NCBI RefSeq assembly: GCF_020510565.1
Contig: NZ_CP075189.1
Coordinates: forward strand, 801,001-865,000
Length of the DNA: 64,000 bases
Direction of reading: 5' to 3'
Origin: Ferribacterium limneticum
GTDB lineage: Bacteria > Pseudomonadota > Gammaproteobacteria > Burkholderiales > Rhodocyclaceae
Shown here: one piece after another, positions 54,031 to 63,412 of the stretch
Position numbering within the stretch: position 1 is the first letter of the stretch
Layout: every line of letters begins with the position of its first letter
The notes under the pieces: model-generated
Database searches by the model: none
Told to the model about the DNA's origin: nothing
Seen by the model: only the letters and a program-made list of their open reading frames with translations
Program-made: the position numbers and the translations under genes

Positions 54031-55317
54031 CTAAAGTAGTGCTTCAACCATCTCTGGCGAAAAGGCCGGTATGTTGGCTTTTCTGGCTACGTCTTGTCGT
54101 TCGGCGAATGAATCATCGATAAAAATGGAGTCTCGCCGGTCGATATAGTCGGATTTATTTTCTCCGCTACTCAAGTGAATGACTTTGTCGAATAACTCAC
54201 TAATTCTAAGTTCCCGAAGCGTGATTCGTGGGTCTCGATGGTGACGAGTGAGCAATGTCAGCGATTTTCCATCATTGATGGATTTGTATAGGAAACAGAC
54301 TAGCTGATGGTTGATTCGTCCTCTCAAGATCAGGCAGTCGTCGAGGTCAACAAATATTTGGTTATATTCGATTTTGATTTTGTAGGAGCTTGCGAGGGCA
54401 CGATCCATTTCTATATGGTAAGTATTTTGTGCAATCGAGACTTCCTGCTCGAAGGCATCAAAAGCGCTAAGCAAAGCAAAATTGACCCCTTGGCATCTGA
54501 ATACGCCGGATGATCCGCCTAGGCGGGCTGCGACTTCAAGCAGGCGGGGGCTTCCTTGTGCATCCTGCTTGGCCTGAAAAAACCAGGCGCCTCTGGGCTT
54601 CAGAAGTTTGTTGATGCTGTTTGCCCAAATTGAGAATTCGTCGGAAAACGCTTCGCTAGGTGAGGTATTGACGCTTATTCCATTGCTGATCCGATTTCTT
54701 CCTCGGGCGGCGTGAAAACGCAGCTTGCCATGACGATCAGAAAAGCAGTCGATGGTCCATTCCTGTCCGGGCAGGTACTCCTGCAGCAACATCTCCGTGC
54801 CGGAGTTTTGAGCGAGGAATGCCTTGGCGGCCTGCGGTGTTTCAGCCAAGATGCAATTTCTTGCACCGTACCCGCGATCCGGTTTGATGAATATCGGGAA
54901 GCTAGAAGCAGTGTCGTCTACTGAAAGATAGCGTTTGGGCGTGGGGATACTGCCTTCGAGTAGGCCGTAGGTCAGTTTCTTTGATGCACAGATACTCGTT
55001 GCTCGGCGATCACTGCCGATGACTCGGCAGGGGAGTTCGCCCTTGTCGCCGAGATCTTGAAGTGTTTCTGCCACTGCATCCATGGTTGGATAGATCGCAT
55101 CGATTTCGTTGTCAGTAACAAGGCGCGCGATTGTGCGAGCAAATTCAGATGCGTTATGCATTGGTACGTTACCGACATAGGTCTTATATACGAATTTGCC
55201 ATGATCATCAACGCTGGATGCGCCTACTAGCTCGAAGTGACGTGAGAAACTCATCGAACGGTGAATTTCCAGCCCGATTTCAGATCCGCAAGGAAATACC
55301 AGAATACGCTTAGGCAT
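54031..55317 (-). CDS. ATP-grasp ligase fused to HAD-like domain
   Basis: The 428-residue protein has a pre-ATP-grasp Rossmann part (1-105), an ATP-grasp domain (about 110-300; FIKPDRGYGARNC, EYLPGQEWTIDCF, PRLLEVAARLGGS) of carbamoyl-phosphate-synthase type, and a C-terminal HAD-like part (about 318-428; FVDLDDCL, LLTRHH, FIDDSFAERQDVA). It probably joins an amino and a carboxyl group in a nucleotide- or sugar-linked product, which the HAD part might then process. The substrate is unknown. It follows the aminotransferase by 7 bp. Confidence 0.8.
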   Translation of the reverse strand: MPKRILVFPCGSEIGLEIHRSMSFSRHFELVGASSVDDHGKFVYKTYVGNVPMHNASEFARTIARLVTDNEIDAIYPTMDAVAETLQDLGDKGELPCRVIGSDRRATSICASKKLTYGLLEGSIPTPKRYLSVDDTASSFPIFIKPDRGYGARNCILAETPQAAKAFLAQNSGTEMLLQEYLPGQEWTIDCFSDRHGKLRFHAARGRNRISNGISVNTSPSEAFSDEFSIWANSINKLLKPRGAWFFQAKQDAQGSPRLLEVAARLGGSSGVFRCQGVNFALLSAFDAFEQEVSIAQNTYHIEMDRALASSYKIKIEYNQIFVDLDDCLILRGRINHQLVCFLYKSINDGKSLTLLTRHHRDPRITLRELRISELFDKVIHLSSGENKSDYIDRRDSIFIDDSFAERQDVARKANIPAFSPEMVEALL

Positions 55318-55324
55318 CTTGGTC

Positions 55325-56455
55325 CTAACCGGCTACTTGTTTTTTGAGCGCCGTTGCCAGTGTTTCAACAATGCGCAGTACTTCCGCATGACTTAGTGTC
55401 GGGTATATCGGTAGGCAGATCACTCGGCGGGAAATATCCAGGGCAACAGAGAGGTTTTCCTGTTTTGCACTTGCGAGGCGGCGGTACATGGGCATGTCGC
55501 TAATGAGCGGATGAAAATAGCGTCGCCCATGAATGCCGGCTTTTTTCATTGCGTAATAAACAGCGTCGCGGGTTTTTTCGGCATCCTTGTTGATCAGGAT
55601 GGGCATATAGGCGGAGTTGGCCGAAGTTTGTTCCGCGGGGGGGAGCAAGGAAATGCCAGGGACTGCTGAAAGTGCCTGCCGATAAAGTATTTCAATTTCC
55701 TTGCGGCGTTGCAGAGCACTATCAATGTACTTAAGCTGCAATAAGCCAAATGCTGCGCTGACTTCGTTCATCTTCCCATTGATGCCCGGAGCCATTACGG
55801 TCACTTCGTTGGCAAAACCGAAGTTCTTAAGAAAGTTGATACGTTCCTTGGTCTTGGCGTCAGGGCAGATGATTGCTCCGCCTTCAAAGGTGTTGAATAC
55901 CTTTGTGGCATGAAAGCTGAGGACGGACAAGTCGCCATGGCGGAGGATGCTGCCTCCGGAATCACGCACACCGAAGGCGTGGGCTGCGTCGAAAATTACC
56001 TTGAGGCCATAAATGTCGGCGATTTGCTGGATTTTCTCGATTGCACAAGGTACGCCATAGCAGTGTACGGCGAGGATGGCAGTGGTTTTCGGGGTAATCG
56101 CGTCTTCGATCTTCGCCGGGTCCAGGTTGCAAGTTTTGGGATCAATGTCCACGAAGACGGGCTTGATATTGTTCCAAAGAAGGGTGTGTGCAGTCGCGAC
56201 AAAGGAATATGGCGTGGTGATGACCTCGTCGCGAATGCGTAATGTCTGTAGCGCAGTCAGGAGAGCCAACGTGCCATTTGCAAAAAGTGCTAGATGCTCT
56301 ACGCCCAGATAGTCGCAGAGAGCTTGTTCGAGTTGATTATGGAAGGGGCCATTGTTGGTAAGAATCTTGTTGTCCCAGATACTTTGAAGATATGGAATAA
56401 ATTCTTCCAGCGGAGGGAGGAGTGGTTGGGTGACAAATATTGGTTCTTTGGCCAT
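55325..56455 (-). CDS. DegT/DnrJ/EryC1 family sugar aminotransferase
   Basis: This PLP-dependent enzyme adds an amino group to a nucleotide keto-sugar. The 376-residue protein has the PLP-lysine K185 in FHATKVFNTFEGGAI, D156 in DAAHAFG contacting the pyridine ring, and the family signature ANGTLALLTAL at 59-69. It starts 2 bp after the diguanylate cyclase stop codon and 7 bp before the ATP-grasp gene, so the three are surely co-transcribed. The aminosugar it makes may be the substrate for the next genes. Confidence 0.9.
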   Translation of the reverse strand: MAKEPIFVTQPLLPPLEEFIPYLQSIWDNKILTNNGPFHNQLEQALCDYLGVEHLALFANGTLALLTALQTLRIRDEVITTPYSFVATAHTLLWNNIKPVFVDIDPKTCNLDPAKIEDAITPKTTAILAVHCYGVPCAIEKIQQIADIYGLKVIFDAAHAFGVRDSGGSILRHGDLSVLSFHATKVFNTFEGGAIICPDAKTKERINFLKNFGFANEVTVMAPGINGKMNEVSAAFGLLQLKYIDSALQRRKEIEILYRQALSAVPGISLLPPAEQTSANSAYMPILINKDAEKTRDAVYYAMKKAGIHGRRYFHPLISDMPMYRRLASAKQENLSVALDISRRVICLPIYPTLSHAEVLRIVETLATALKKQVAG

Positions 56456-56457
56456 GT

Positions 56458-58215
56458 CTAGGCGACCTCCACCCGGTTTTTTCCGCTTTGTTTAGCTTTG
56501 TACATCGCCTCATCAGCCCGTTTGATCACTGTCGTCTGGGTGTCATCAAGCTGCATTTGGGTAACCCCCGCACTAAAGGTAATCAACACCTTCTCATTTG
56601 CGTGTAGGAAGAACTTCTTGGTCAATTCGCGCTGGAGGCGGGTTAGGGCGATTGCTGCGTCATTCAGCGGCGTATCCGGCAGGAGGATGATGAATTCCTC
56701 GCCGCCAAAGCGGGCGAGCGTGTCTTGGGGACGCAGCGTTTCGCGGCAGACGGTGGCGAGGTGGATGAGTGCTTCATCGCCGGTGTCGTGGCCCATCGAG
56801 TCGTTGAGCTTCTTGAAGTTGTCTATATCGATCAGCGCGACGCACAGTGAGGTTTCGTGGCGTGTCGCCCGCGATGCTTCCTTGGCGAATGTTTCTTCCA
56901 GGCCGCGGCGGTTGAGGACGCCGGTGAGTTGGTCGTGGCGGACGAGGTCGCTGGTGGTTTCGAGTTCGCGTTCGAGCTCAGTGATGCGCGCTTCGGATTC
57001 TTGTACCTTTTTCTGGGTTATGCGCAGTTCGTCGCGGGAGCGCTGGGCGTTGATCTGGATCGTCCGTGTTTCGCGCATGACTTCGCCAAGCACGCTTTCC
57101 AGTTCGGAGATGTCATTGGCCGAACTGATTTTGCCGGCGCAGCTTTCAATTTTGTCGTGGTAGTCGGAGGCAGCCTCGGCGAAGTCGGCGAGGTGATCGA
57201 CAAAGCCGGCCAACATGCTCTTGATGGCATCCCTGGCTTCGGAAAGGCTGGCCTTGAGCTGGCTTTGTTTGTAGAGGACTTCTTTCAGCCGTCGTTCGGC
57301 GTCATCGAGGGCACGCTGCGATAGTGGCTTGTCGATGATTTCCCGCACCACCTCGATCTGTCCGTGCAGCCAGTGGTCATCGAGGACCAGGTCGGTAATG
57401 TTGCCGACCAGCAGGCGGAGCAGGCCAAGGAGGCTGTGGCGGAGTTCAGTCTGATCTTCGGCCAGTAGTTCGAGCTTGAAGGCGAAGCGCTTCAGGCGAA
57501 CGAGAAATTCCTGCAACTGGGCCGGACTGACGGCGGTACGGATATCCTTGGCCAAGGCCTTGGCATCCGTTGAAAGCTGCGGGCTTTCGACCAGTTGAGT
57601 AGCCATCGCCGTTTCGAGCGTGAAGGCAAACAATTCGCGCAGTTCGGGCAGCAGATCGGCAGTTGTTACGGTCAACCCGGAAATTTGACCAATTTCGGAA
57701 TTGACTGCTTCGACGGTGTTGACGGCCTCCGCCTCCTTGCCTTGCCCCCACGAGCGCAACAGGCTCTGCAAGCGGGTGAACAACGTATCGGGATTGGCGG
57801 CATTGCTCGTCAGCACGTGTTCGAGCGACTCGCGCTTGCGGGCGGAGGTCAGCCCCGGATGTTTGGCATCCCACAGGCGCAGGAGATCGGCTATCAACTC
57901 CGACCAGGCCAGTTTTTGCGATTCGGCGAGGCCGGCGACGAAATCGCTCAGATGCTTCTTGTAGTCATCCCAATTGGCCGCTTTGACCGCCTCTTCGAGT
58001 TGCCGGGCCAAACGTAACTGGTCGGGCGATGCCTTGGGCAGGGCGGCGGCCAGTGAGCGCAGTTGCACTTCCGGAAATGAAGCGCCTGCCGGTTTGGTCC
58101 CGGCAATCTCGTGATAGAGCGTGAGGTAATTCTCCGGCGACGGAGGAATGCGGCGTGCGGCCAAGAGCCGCAGAGTTTCCCGGGCGATCTCGAAGGGATT
58201 GGTCAGTGTGCTCAT
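56458..58215 (-). CDS. Diguanylate cyclase (GGDEF domain) with long helical N-terminus
   Basis: The C-terminal GGDEF domain (about 425-585) has the active-site motif GGEEF (504-508) and an intact product-inhibition I-site R495-PQ-D498, so it should make c-di-GMP with feedback control. Residues 1-420 hold no recognised sensor domain and look largely helical, with a coiled coil at about 370-425. There is no membrane segment or signal peptide. It heads the modification operon, 2 bp before the aminotransferase. YcgR, a c-di-GMP receptor for motility, is encoded at 38833-39630. Confidence 0.92.
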   Translation of the reverse strand: MSTLTNPFEIARETLRLLAARRIPPSPENYLTLYHEIAGTKPAGASFPEVQLRSLAAALPKASPDQLRLARQLEEAVKAANWDDYKKHLSDFVAGLAESQKLAWSELIADLLRLWDAKHPGLTSARKRESLEHVLTSNAANPDTLFTRLQSLLRSWGQGKEAEAVNTVEAVNSEIGQISGLTVTTADLLPELRELFAFTLETAMATQLVESPQLSTDAKALAKDIRTAVSPAQLQEFLVRLKRFAFKLELLAEDQTELRHSLLGLLRLLVGNITDLVLDDHWLHGQIEVVREIIDKPLSQRALDDAERRLKEVLYKQSQLKASLSEARDAIKSMLAGFVDHLADFAEAASDYHDKIESCAGKISSANDISELESVLGEVMRETRTIQINAQRSRDELRITQKKVQESEARITELERELETTSDLVRHDQLTGVLNRRGLEETFAKEASRATRHETSLCVALIDIDNFKKLNDSMGHDTGDEALIHLATVCRETLRPQDTLARFGGEEFIILLPDTPLNDAAIALTRLQRELTKKFFLHANEKVLITFSAGVTQMQLDDTQTTVIKRADEAMYKAKQSGKNRVEVA

Positions 58216-58237
58216 GTCGAAATTTGAATGTTCAAGC

Positions 58238-58243
58238 TATAAT
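58238..58243 (+). promoter_or_regulatory. Probable -10 element of the tRNA-Thr gene
   Basis: A perfect TATAAT lies 17 bp before the mature tRNA 5' end, so transcription would begin near 58250. The -35 region is weak. Confidence 0.45.
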
Positions 58244-58260
58244 CGCGCACCATTGCTTGG

Positions 58261-58334
58261 GCCCCCGTAGCATGAAGGTCGTGCAGTTGATTTGTAATCA
58301 TCAGGTAGCGGTTCGATTCCGTTCGGGGGCACCA
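58261..58334 (+). tRNA. tRNA-Thr (anticodon UGU), atypical
   Basis: The sequence folds as a cloverleaf: acceptor GCCCCCG/CGGGGGC, D-stem GCAT/GTGC, anticodon stem GTTGA/TCATC with loop TTTGTAA (anticodon TGT, Thr), T-stem AGCGG/CCGTT with loop TTCGATT, and encoded ACCA. It is odd in several ways: 74 nt long, a 7-nt D-loop with G in place of A14, a T-T mismatch in the anticodon stem and a 4-nt variable loop. A promoter-like TATAAT and a strong terminator flank it, so it is probably transcribed. Confidence 0.75.
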
Positions 58335-58350
58335 GTAAAATCAATCAGTT

Positions 58351-58380
58351 AAGCCATTCTCCGGAGTGGCTTTTTTGTTT
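58351..58380 (+). terminator. Terminator after tRNA-Thr
   Basis: An 8-bp stem AGCCATTC/GAGTGGCT with tetraloop TCCG is followed by six T residues. It lies 17 bp after the tRNA CCA end. Confidence 0.88.
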
Positions 58381-58592
58381 TCCGGGTGTCGTGCAGGCGC
58401 CCTGTTGGCTTTTGCGGTCAATTTGTCTCCAGTGCGTCGGTCCCAGACTTTCCGAATCATACCTGCATGAGAGGGCGTGTTGAGTGACTTGGCGCCATCC
58501 CGGTAGTTTTTGCCCCAAGCAATTGTCAATCTCCATACCCATTCTAAAATTAGGGGTAATATTCCGACGTCCTATTTTTGAGGAGCGTCCTG

Positions 58593-59456
58593 ATGTTTTT
58601 CAATAAGCTCAGCGGCCTTGTTCACGGCCCGCATGCCTCATCGCCAAGCCATCGCTTTGTCGAAAAAGTGGTTGCCGCCCTGGGTGAATCGATTACCGAG
58701 GCGAACAACTTCGAGTCAGTCGTGGCGCATGCATTGCATTCTGCCGAGTTGTACTACTACCAGCAGATTCAGGCGATTCCCGGCCCGTTCGAAATTGCGA
58801 TCAGCGAGCCTTGCAACGATTCCTTCTTCCACACGATCTTTAATGCACCAGAGGATGTGCAGGCTGCTCTGGGCAGGAGCATCGAGGTTAGAGACTTTCT
58901 GCCTGCTCTGGTAAGGGATGGCAAGCTTGAGTTCTTCGGGCTTCTCGGTTTTCGCGAGAAGGCGGCCGGCGACAATGAGACGGGGCGGCGATTTGCCGAT
59001 CATACGATTCGCAGCATTGGCCATTCTGAGGAATATTGTCGGGAAAGCCTGCGCAACTCTTGCCTGCACCGCCTGCTGGGGCAGTTTCGCGAGCATGTTG
59101 AAACCTTGCGTAGCAGGGGGCGGCTTCTGACAACGGAATGGAATATCGAGAATAGCGCCAATGCTGTGCTGGCTGGCGACGATCAGGCACCGGGGTTTAT
59201 TCTGGCCGAGCATGTCTTGCAGCCTGACAATCTGCTGAAAGGATTGGTGGCTTGGTTGGATGCCCCGGAAAATCATCTGCGCATTGAGTCGAGCCATGTT
59301 GCTGTGGCCGACCAAAGGGGGGGCAGGACCGAGTTGCCGGTCATGCGCTGTGCCGACCGGCGCCATTGGGTGGTCAGCCTGGTCCAGCTTCAGGTTCGGG
59401 AAGCTTTGAATGCGCTGGCCAGTGAATCCCGCTGCCATCGCTACATTCTTGTCTAG
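58593..59456 (+). CDS. Uncharacterised cytoplasmic protein
   Basis: No family is recognised. The ATG at 58593 is chosen because a GAGGAG site precedes it by 7 bp; a TTG five codons earlier is less likely. The 287-residue protein has no signal peptide or membrane segment. Visible features are a His/Ser-containing start, a Tyr-rich patch LYYYQQIQ (near 54-61), several acidic and aromatic stretches, and a C-terminal half with many Arg and Leu residues. It stands alone between the tRNA-Thr terminator and the convergent IclR gene. Confidence 0.75.
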   Translation: MFFNKLSGLVHGPHASSPSHRFVEKVVAALGESITEANNFESVVAHALHSAELYYYQQIQAIPGPFEIAISEPCNDSFFHTIFNAPEDVQAALGRSIEVRDFLPALVRDGKLEFFGLLGFREKAAGDNETGRRFADHTIRSIGHSEEYCRESLRNSCLHRLLGQFREHVETLRSRGRLLTTEWNIENSANAVLAGDDQAPGFILAEHVLQPDNLLKGLVAWLDAPENHLRIESSHVAVADQRGGRTELPVMRCADRRHWVVSLVQLQVREALNALASESRCHRYILV

Positions 59457-59529
59457 GGCTTGGGCGCATCCGTGGTCAGCGGTTGAGTTGGATCGCGCAT
59501 CGACCGGGAATTTCAATTTTGGCCGTTTT

Positions 59530-59543
59530 TTCCGGTTGACCGT
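59530..59543 (+). repeat. 14-bp dispersed repeat, copy 5 (intergenic)
   Basis: TTCCGGTTGACCGT, preceded by a T-run and followed by GGGAGCG. It lies in the 149-bp gap before the convergent iclR-type gene. The flanks resemble those of the other non-coding copy at 27044. Confidence 0.8.
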
Positions 59544-59605
59544 GGGAGCGACCTGCCGCTAAGTCCTGCGTTGCTGGCCCACTTGGCCTCGGGGGCCGGA
59601 GGTGG

Positions 59606-60406
59606 TCATTCCGTCATGCTGCCATGGCCAAGGCGGTGCGATAGCTGTTTTGAGGCTTCGAGCATAGCCTTGGCTACGGGACTGTCCCATTCCACGTTAA
59701 ATTCACCGATTGAACCGAGAGAAGTAATCGCTGCAACCATACTGCCGGTGTGATCGTAGACCGGGGCGCTGAAGCCGTTGATGCCTGGCGTCAGGCTGCC
59801 TGATGCGCGACTAATTCCGTGTGAGCGAATTTCAGTCAGGTTTTTCTCCAACTGCCGGCGAACGGTCGTAATTGCCGTTTTGCTTGTGTCAGAGATTTCC
59901 TTTAACTCCTCGTCCAGCATTTTCTTTAGAAATGGCGAACGGTAGAAGGCAGCGAAGGCTCTTCCTGTTGCCGAGTTGCACAGCGGCAAAATGGTTCCGG
60001 CGCGAAGGGTGATCGTTATTGGGCCGCCGGCATCGACGATTCGAACAATGGTTGCCCCGTGGTTTCCCCATACGGCGAGAGCAACGGTTTCCTGAATTTC
60101 TTCGCAGAGGGTTTCAAGGATTGGCCCAGCCAAGCGGACAGGGTCCAGACGCCCGAGTCCTGAAAGTCCCAGTTCCAGTGCGTATGCTCCCAGATCGTAC
60201 CGGCCGCTGCTGTTATCTTGCTCCACGATGCCAATGCGCAGAAAACTGACCATGTATCGATGCGCTTTGGCGGCAGGCATCCCGGCCCCTTTCGCGATGT
60301 CGCGCAACATCATTGGGCGATTGGTTGCTGCCAGCACATTCAAAAGTCGAAATCCAACTTCAATGGACTGAATTCCCTGACGGTCGCTTGCTACTTTTGT
60401 GGCCAT
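59606..60406 (-). CDS. IclR family transcriptional regulator
   Basis: The 266-residue protein has an N-terminal winged helix-turn-helix (about 12-75: SIEVGFRLLNVLA, MLRDIAKGAGMPAAKAHRYM) and a C-terminal IclR effector domain (about 85-255: LPLCNSATGRAFAAF, GISRASGSLTPGINGFSAPVYD). IclR proteins sense small organic acids or aromatics and control catabolic genes, but no such gene is next to it here. It is divergent from the parA-like gene with a 97-bp gap and could regulate it. Confidence 0.92.
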   Translation of the reverse strand: MATKVASDRQGIQSIEVGFRLLNVLAATNRPMMLRDIAKGAGMPAAKAHRYMVSFLRIGIVEQDNSSGRYDLGAYALELGLSGLGRLDPVRLAGPILETLCEEIQETVALAVWGNHGATIVRIVDAGGPITITLRAGTILPLCNSATGRAFAAFYRSPFLKKMLDEELKEISDTSKTAITTVRRQLEKNLTEIRSHGISRASGSLTPGINGFSAPVYDHTGSMVAAITSLGSIGEFNVEWDSPVAKAMLEASKQLSHRLGHGSMTE

Positions 60407-60503
60407 GGTGATTTTGATCGAAGGAAAGTATCCATTTTATGCATCTATGAGCCCTTTGAGGTGGCGAATATAATGACCCAGCAAATATATAAGGGGAGGT
60501 CAT

Positions 60504-61124
60504 ATGCGGGCAGTGCTGGTTGCAAATCCGAAGGGTGGGGCTGGCAAGACAACGCTGGCGACGAATCTGTCGGGCTACTTTGCTAATAAAGGTAAGAAGA
60601 CGACCTTGTGCGACCTGGATCGCCAACAGTCCTCGCTGCGTTGGATGGCGTTTCGAGATCCAGTATTGCCGGCAATTACAGGTTACTTTGCCGGGAACCA
60701 GATTTCCCTGAATTTGCCCAAGGAGGCAGACTGGGTCGTGGTTGATGCACCGGCCGGTTTGCAGGGGTACAAGTTGTCTGACTATCTAAGGACGGTCGAC
60801 AAGGTGATTGTGCCGTTAGTACCTTCAGTTTTTGATATGGCCGCTACGGAAGATTTCCTGAATTCAATCCGTAGTGAAATGCGTGGCCAGCGGGTAAAGG
60901 TTGGAATCGTGGCGATGCGGGTTGATCCGCGTACCCGGGCAGCTGGGATGCTTGAAGAGTTCCTGAAGCACTTCGATATTCCTATCGTTGCCTACTTGAG
61001 AAATACACAGAACTACGTAAACGTGGCGGCGGCCGGGGCAACAGTATTTGATCCTCCACGGGCGAAGCATCGAAGGGATGTTGATCAGTGGTCCTCGCTG
61101 GTTGAGTGGGTCGAAAAGAAATAG
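60504..61124 (+). CDS. Orphan ParA-family ATPase
   Basis: The 206-residue protein is a compact ParA/MinD-type ATPase with deviant Walker A KGGAGKTT (10-17), LCDLDRQQSS (Walker A' region) and VVVDAPAGLQG (Walker B). It lacks the N-terminal DNA-binding extension of plasmid ParA. No parB-like gene is next to it, so it is more likely one of the small ParA proteins that position a cargo such as chemotaxis arrays or other complexes. An AGGGGAGG site lies just before the ATG, and a TATAAT at 60469-60474 may be its -10. Confidence 0.85.
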   Translation: MRAVLVANPKGGAGKTTLATNLSGYFANKGKKTTLCDLDRQQSSLRWMAFRDPVLPAITGYFAGNQISLNLPKEADWVVVDAPAGLQGYKLSDYLRTVDKVIVPLVPSVFDMAATEDFLNSIRSEMRGQRVKVGIVAMRVDPRTRAAGMLEEFLKHFDIPIVAYLRNTQNYVNVAAAGATVFDPPRAKHRRDVDQWSSLVEWVEKK

Positions 61125-61145
61125 TCCCCTTTTTTTCAATTGTTC

Positions 61146-61174
61146 TTGACGCACTGCTACATCCTCTGGATAAT
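61146..61174 (+). promoter_or_regulatory. Sigma-70 promoter of the initiator tRNA
   Basis: TTGACG (61146-61151) and GATAAT (61169-61174) are 17 bp apart, close to the consensus. The tRNA begins 19 bp after the -10 element. Confidence 0.75.
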
Positions 61175-61192
61175 GCGCCCTCTTCTGACGGA

Positions 61193-61268
61193 CGCGGGAT
61201 GGAGCAGTTGGCAGCTCGTCGGGCTCATAACCCGAAGGTCGCAGGTTCAAGTCCTGCTCCCGCAACCA
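61193..61268 (+). tRNA. Initiator tRNA-fMet (CAU)
   Basis: The 76-nt sequence has anticodon CAU in the loop CTCATAA, three consecutive G-C pairs in the anticodon stem (GGG/CCC) and the C1-A72 mismatch (CGCGGGA with TCCCGCA), all marks of initiator tRNA. CCA is encoded. Confidence 0.95.
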
Positions 61269-61340
61269 AGCAAGTGAGTTTTTAAGAATTTCTTGCTTGC
61301 TGGGCCGAAAGAAAAAATTTCAGGATTGTTTCTGAAAAGC

Positions 61341-61369
61341 TTGACGGGAGGTGAGAAGTTCTTCATAAT
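61341..61369 (+). promoter_or_regulatory. Ribosomal RNA operon promoter
   Basis: TTGACG (61341-61346) and CATAAT (61364-61369) are separated by 17 bp, followed by a pyrimidine-rich discriminator. It lies 213 bp before 16S. Confidence 0.7.
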
Positions 61370-61421
61370 CTTGCCTCTCCGCTGCAGACGAAGCGAAAGC
61401 GACGGCGCGGTGAAGTAAGAA

Positions 61422-61433
61422 GCTCTTTAACAA
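61422..61433 (+). promoter_or_regulatory. boxA antitermination site of the rRNA leader
   Basis: GCTCTTTAACAA matches the boxA core, between the rrn promoter and 16S. It recruits Nus factors so that rRNA transcription is not terminated early. Confidence 0.85.
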
Positions 61434-61581
61434 TTTGGACAACCGATAGGTGTGGGTGCCTTGATGCGAAGCGACGCAAGTCGCAAAAAGTATTAAAGGC
61501 AATCACACGGATGGAGAGATCCATCGAGGTAGATGTAACAATCTACCGTCAGTGAATTGTGAGTTGTTTTTTTGTTGGATT

Positions 61582-63122
<1,541 letters not shown>

Positions 63123-63179
63123 GAGAAGCATCTCTGGCACCCACAACCTATCGGTTGTTCATGAGTAGCAAACAGACGA

Positions 63180-63256
63180 GGGTCTGTAGCTCAGTCGGTT
63201 AGAGCACCGTCTTGATAAGGCGGGGGTCGTTGGTTCGATTCCAACCAGACCCACCA
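63180..63256 (+). tRNA. tRNA-Ile (GAU)
   Basis: The 77-nt cloverleaf has anticodon GAT in the loop CTTGATAAG, acceptor GGGTCTG/CAGACCC and an encoded CCA. It is the first tRNA of the 16S-23S spacer. Confidence 0.97.
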
Positions 63257-63268
63257 ACGTCAAATCAA

Positions 63269-63344
63269 GGGGGATTAGCTCAGCTGGGAGAGCACCTGCT
63301 TTGCAAGCAGGGGGTCAACGGTTCGATCCCGTTATCCTCCACCA
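63269..63344 (+). tRNA. tRNA-Ala (UGC)
   Basis: The 76-nt cloverleaf has anticodon TGC in the loop TTTGCAA, acceptor GGGGGAT/ATCCTCC (one G-U pair, with the Ala identity G3-U70) and an encoded CCA. Confidence 0.97.
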
Positions 63345-63348
63345 AAAC

Positions 63349-63378
63349 CCAAAGATAAGCATGGATGTTTATCTTTGG
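63349..63378 (+). other. Spacer hairpin between tRNA-Ala and 23S
   Basis: CCAAAGATAA and TTATCTTTGG form a perfect 10-bp stem with a 10-nt loop, starting 5 bp after tRNA-Ala. It is probably an RNase processing signal; the short CTTTTG after it makes a terminator unlikely. Confidence 0.6.
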
Positions 63379-63400
63379 CTTTTGAGCAATCAATTGCTAC

Positions 63401-63412
63401 GTTCTTTAACAA
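63401..63412 (+). promoter_or_regulatory. boxA antitermination site before 23S
   Basis: GTTCTTTAACAA repeats the boxA of the 16S leader with one change and lies 157 bp before the 23S 5' end, as in typical rrn operons. Confidence 0.8.

Noticed and set aside
58345..58542. Small open frames on the minus strand after the tRNA-Thr gene, possibly an integrase remnant
   Set aside because: They run through the tRNA terminator, have no ribosome-binding site, and match no recognised integrase motif.
61267..61299. Hairpin CAAGCAAG/CTTGCTTG after initiator tRNA
   Set aside because: The left arm uses the tRNA CCA end and no T-run follows; it is more likely a processing or chance structure than a terminator.
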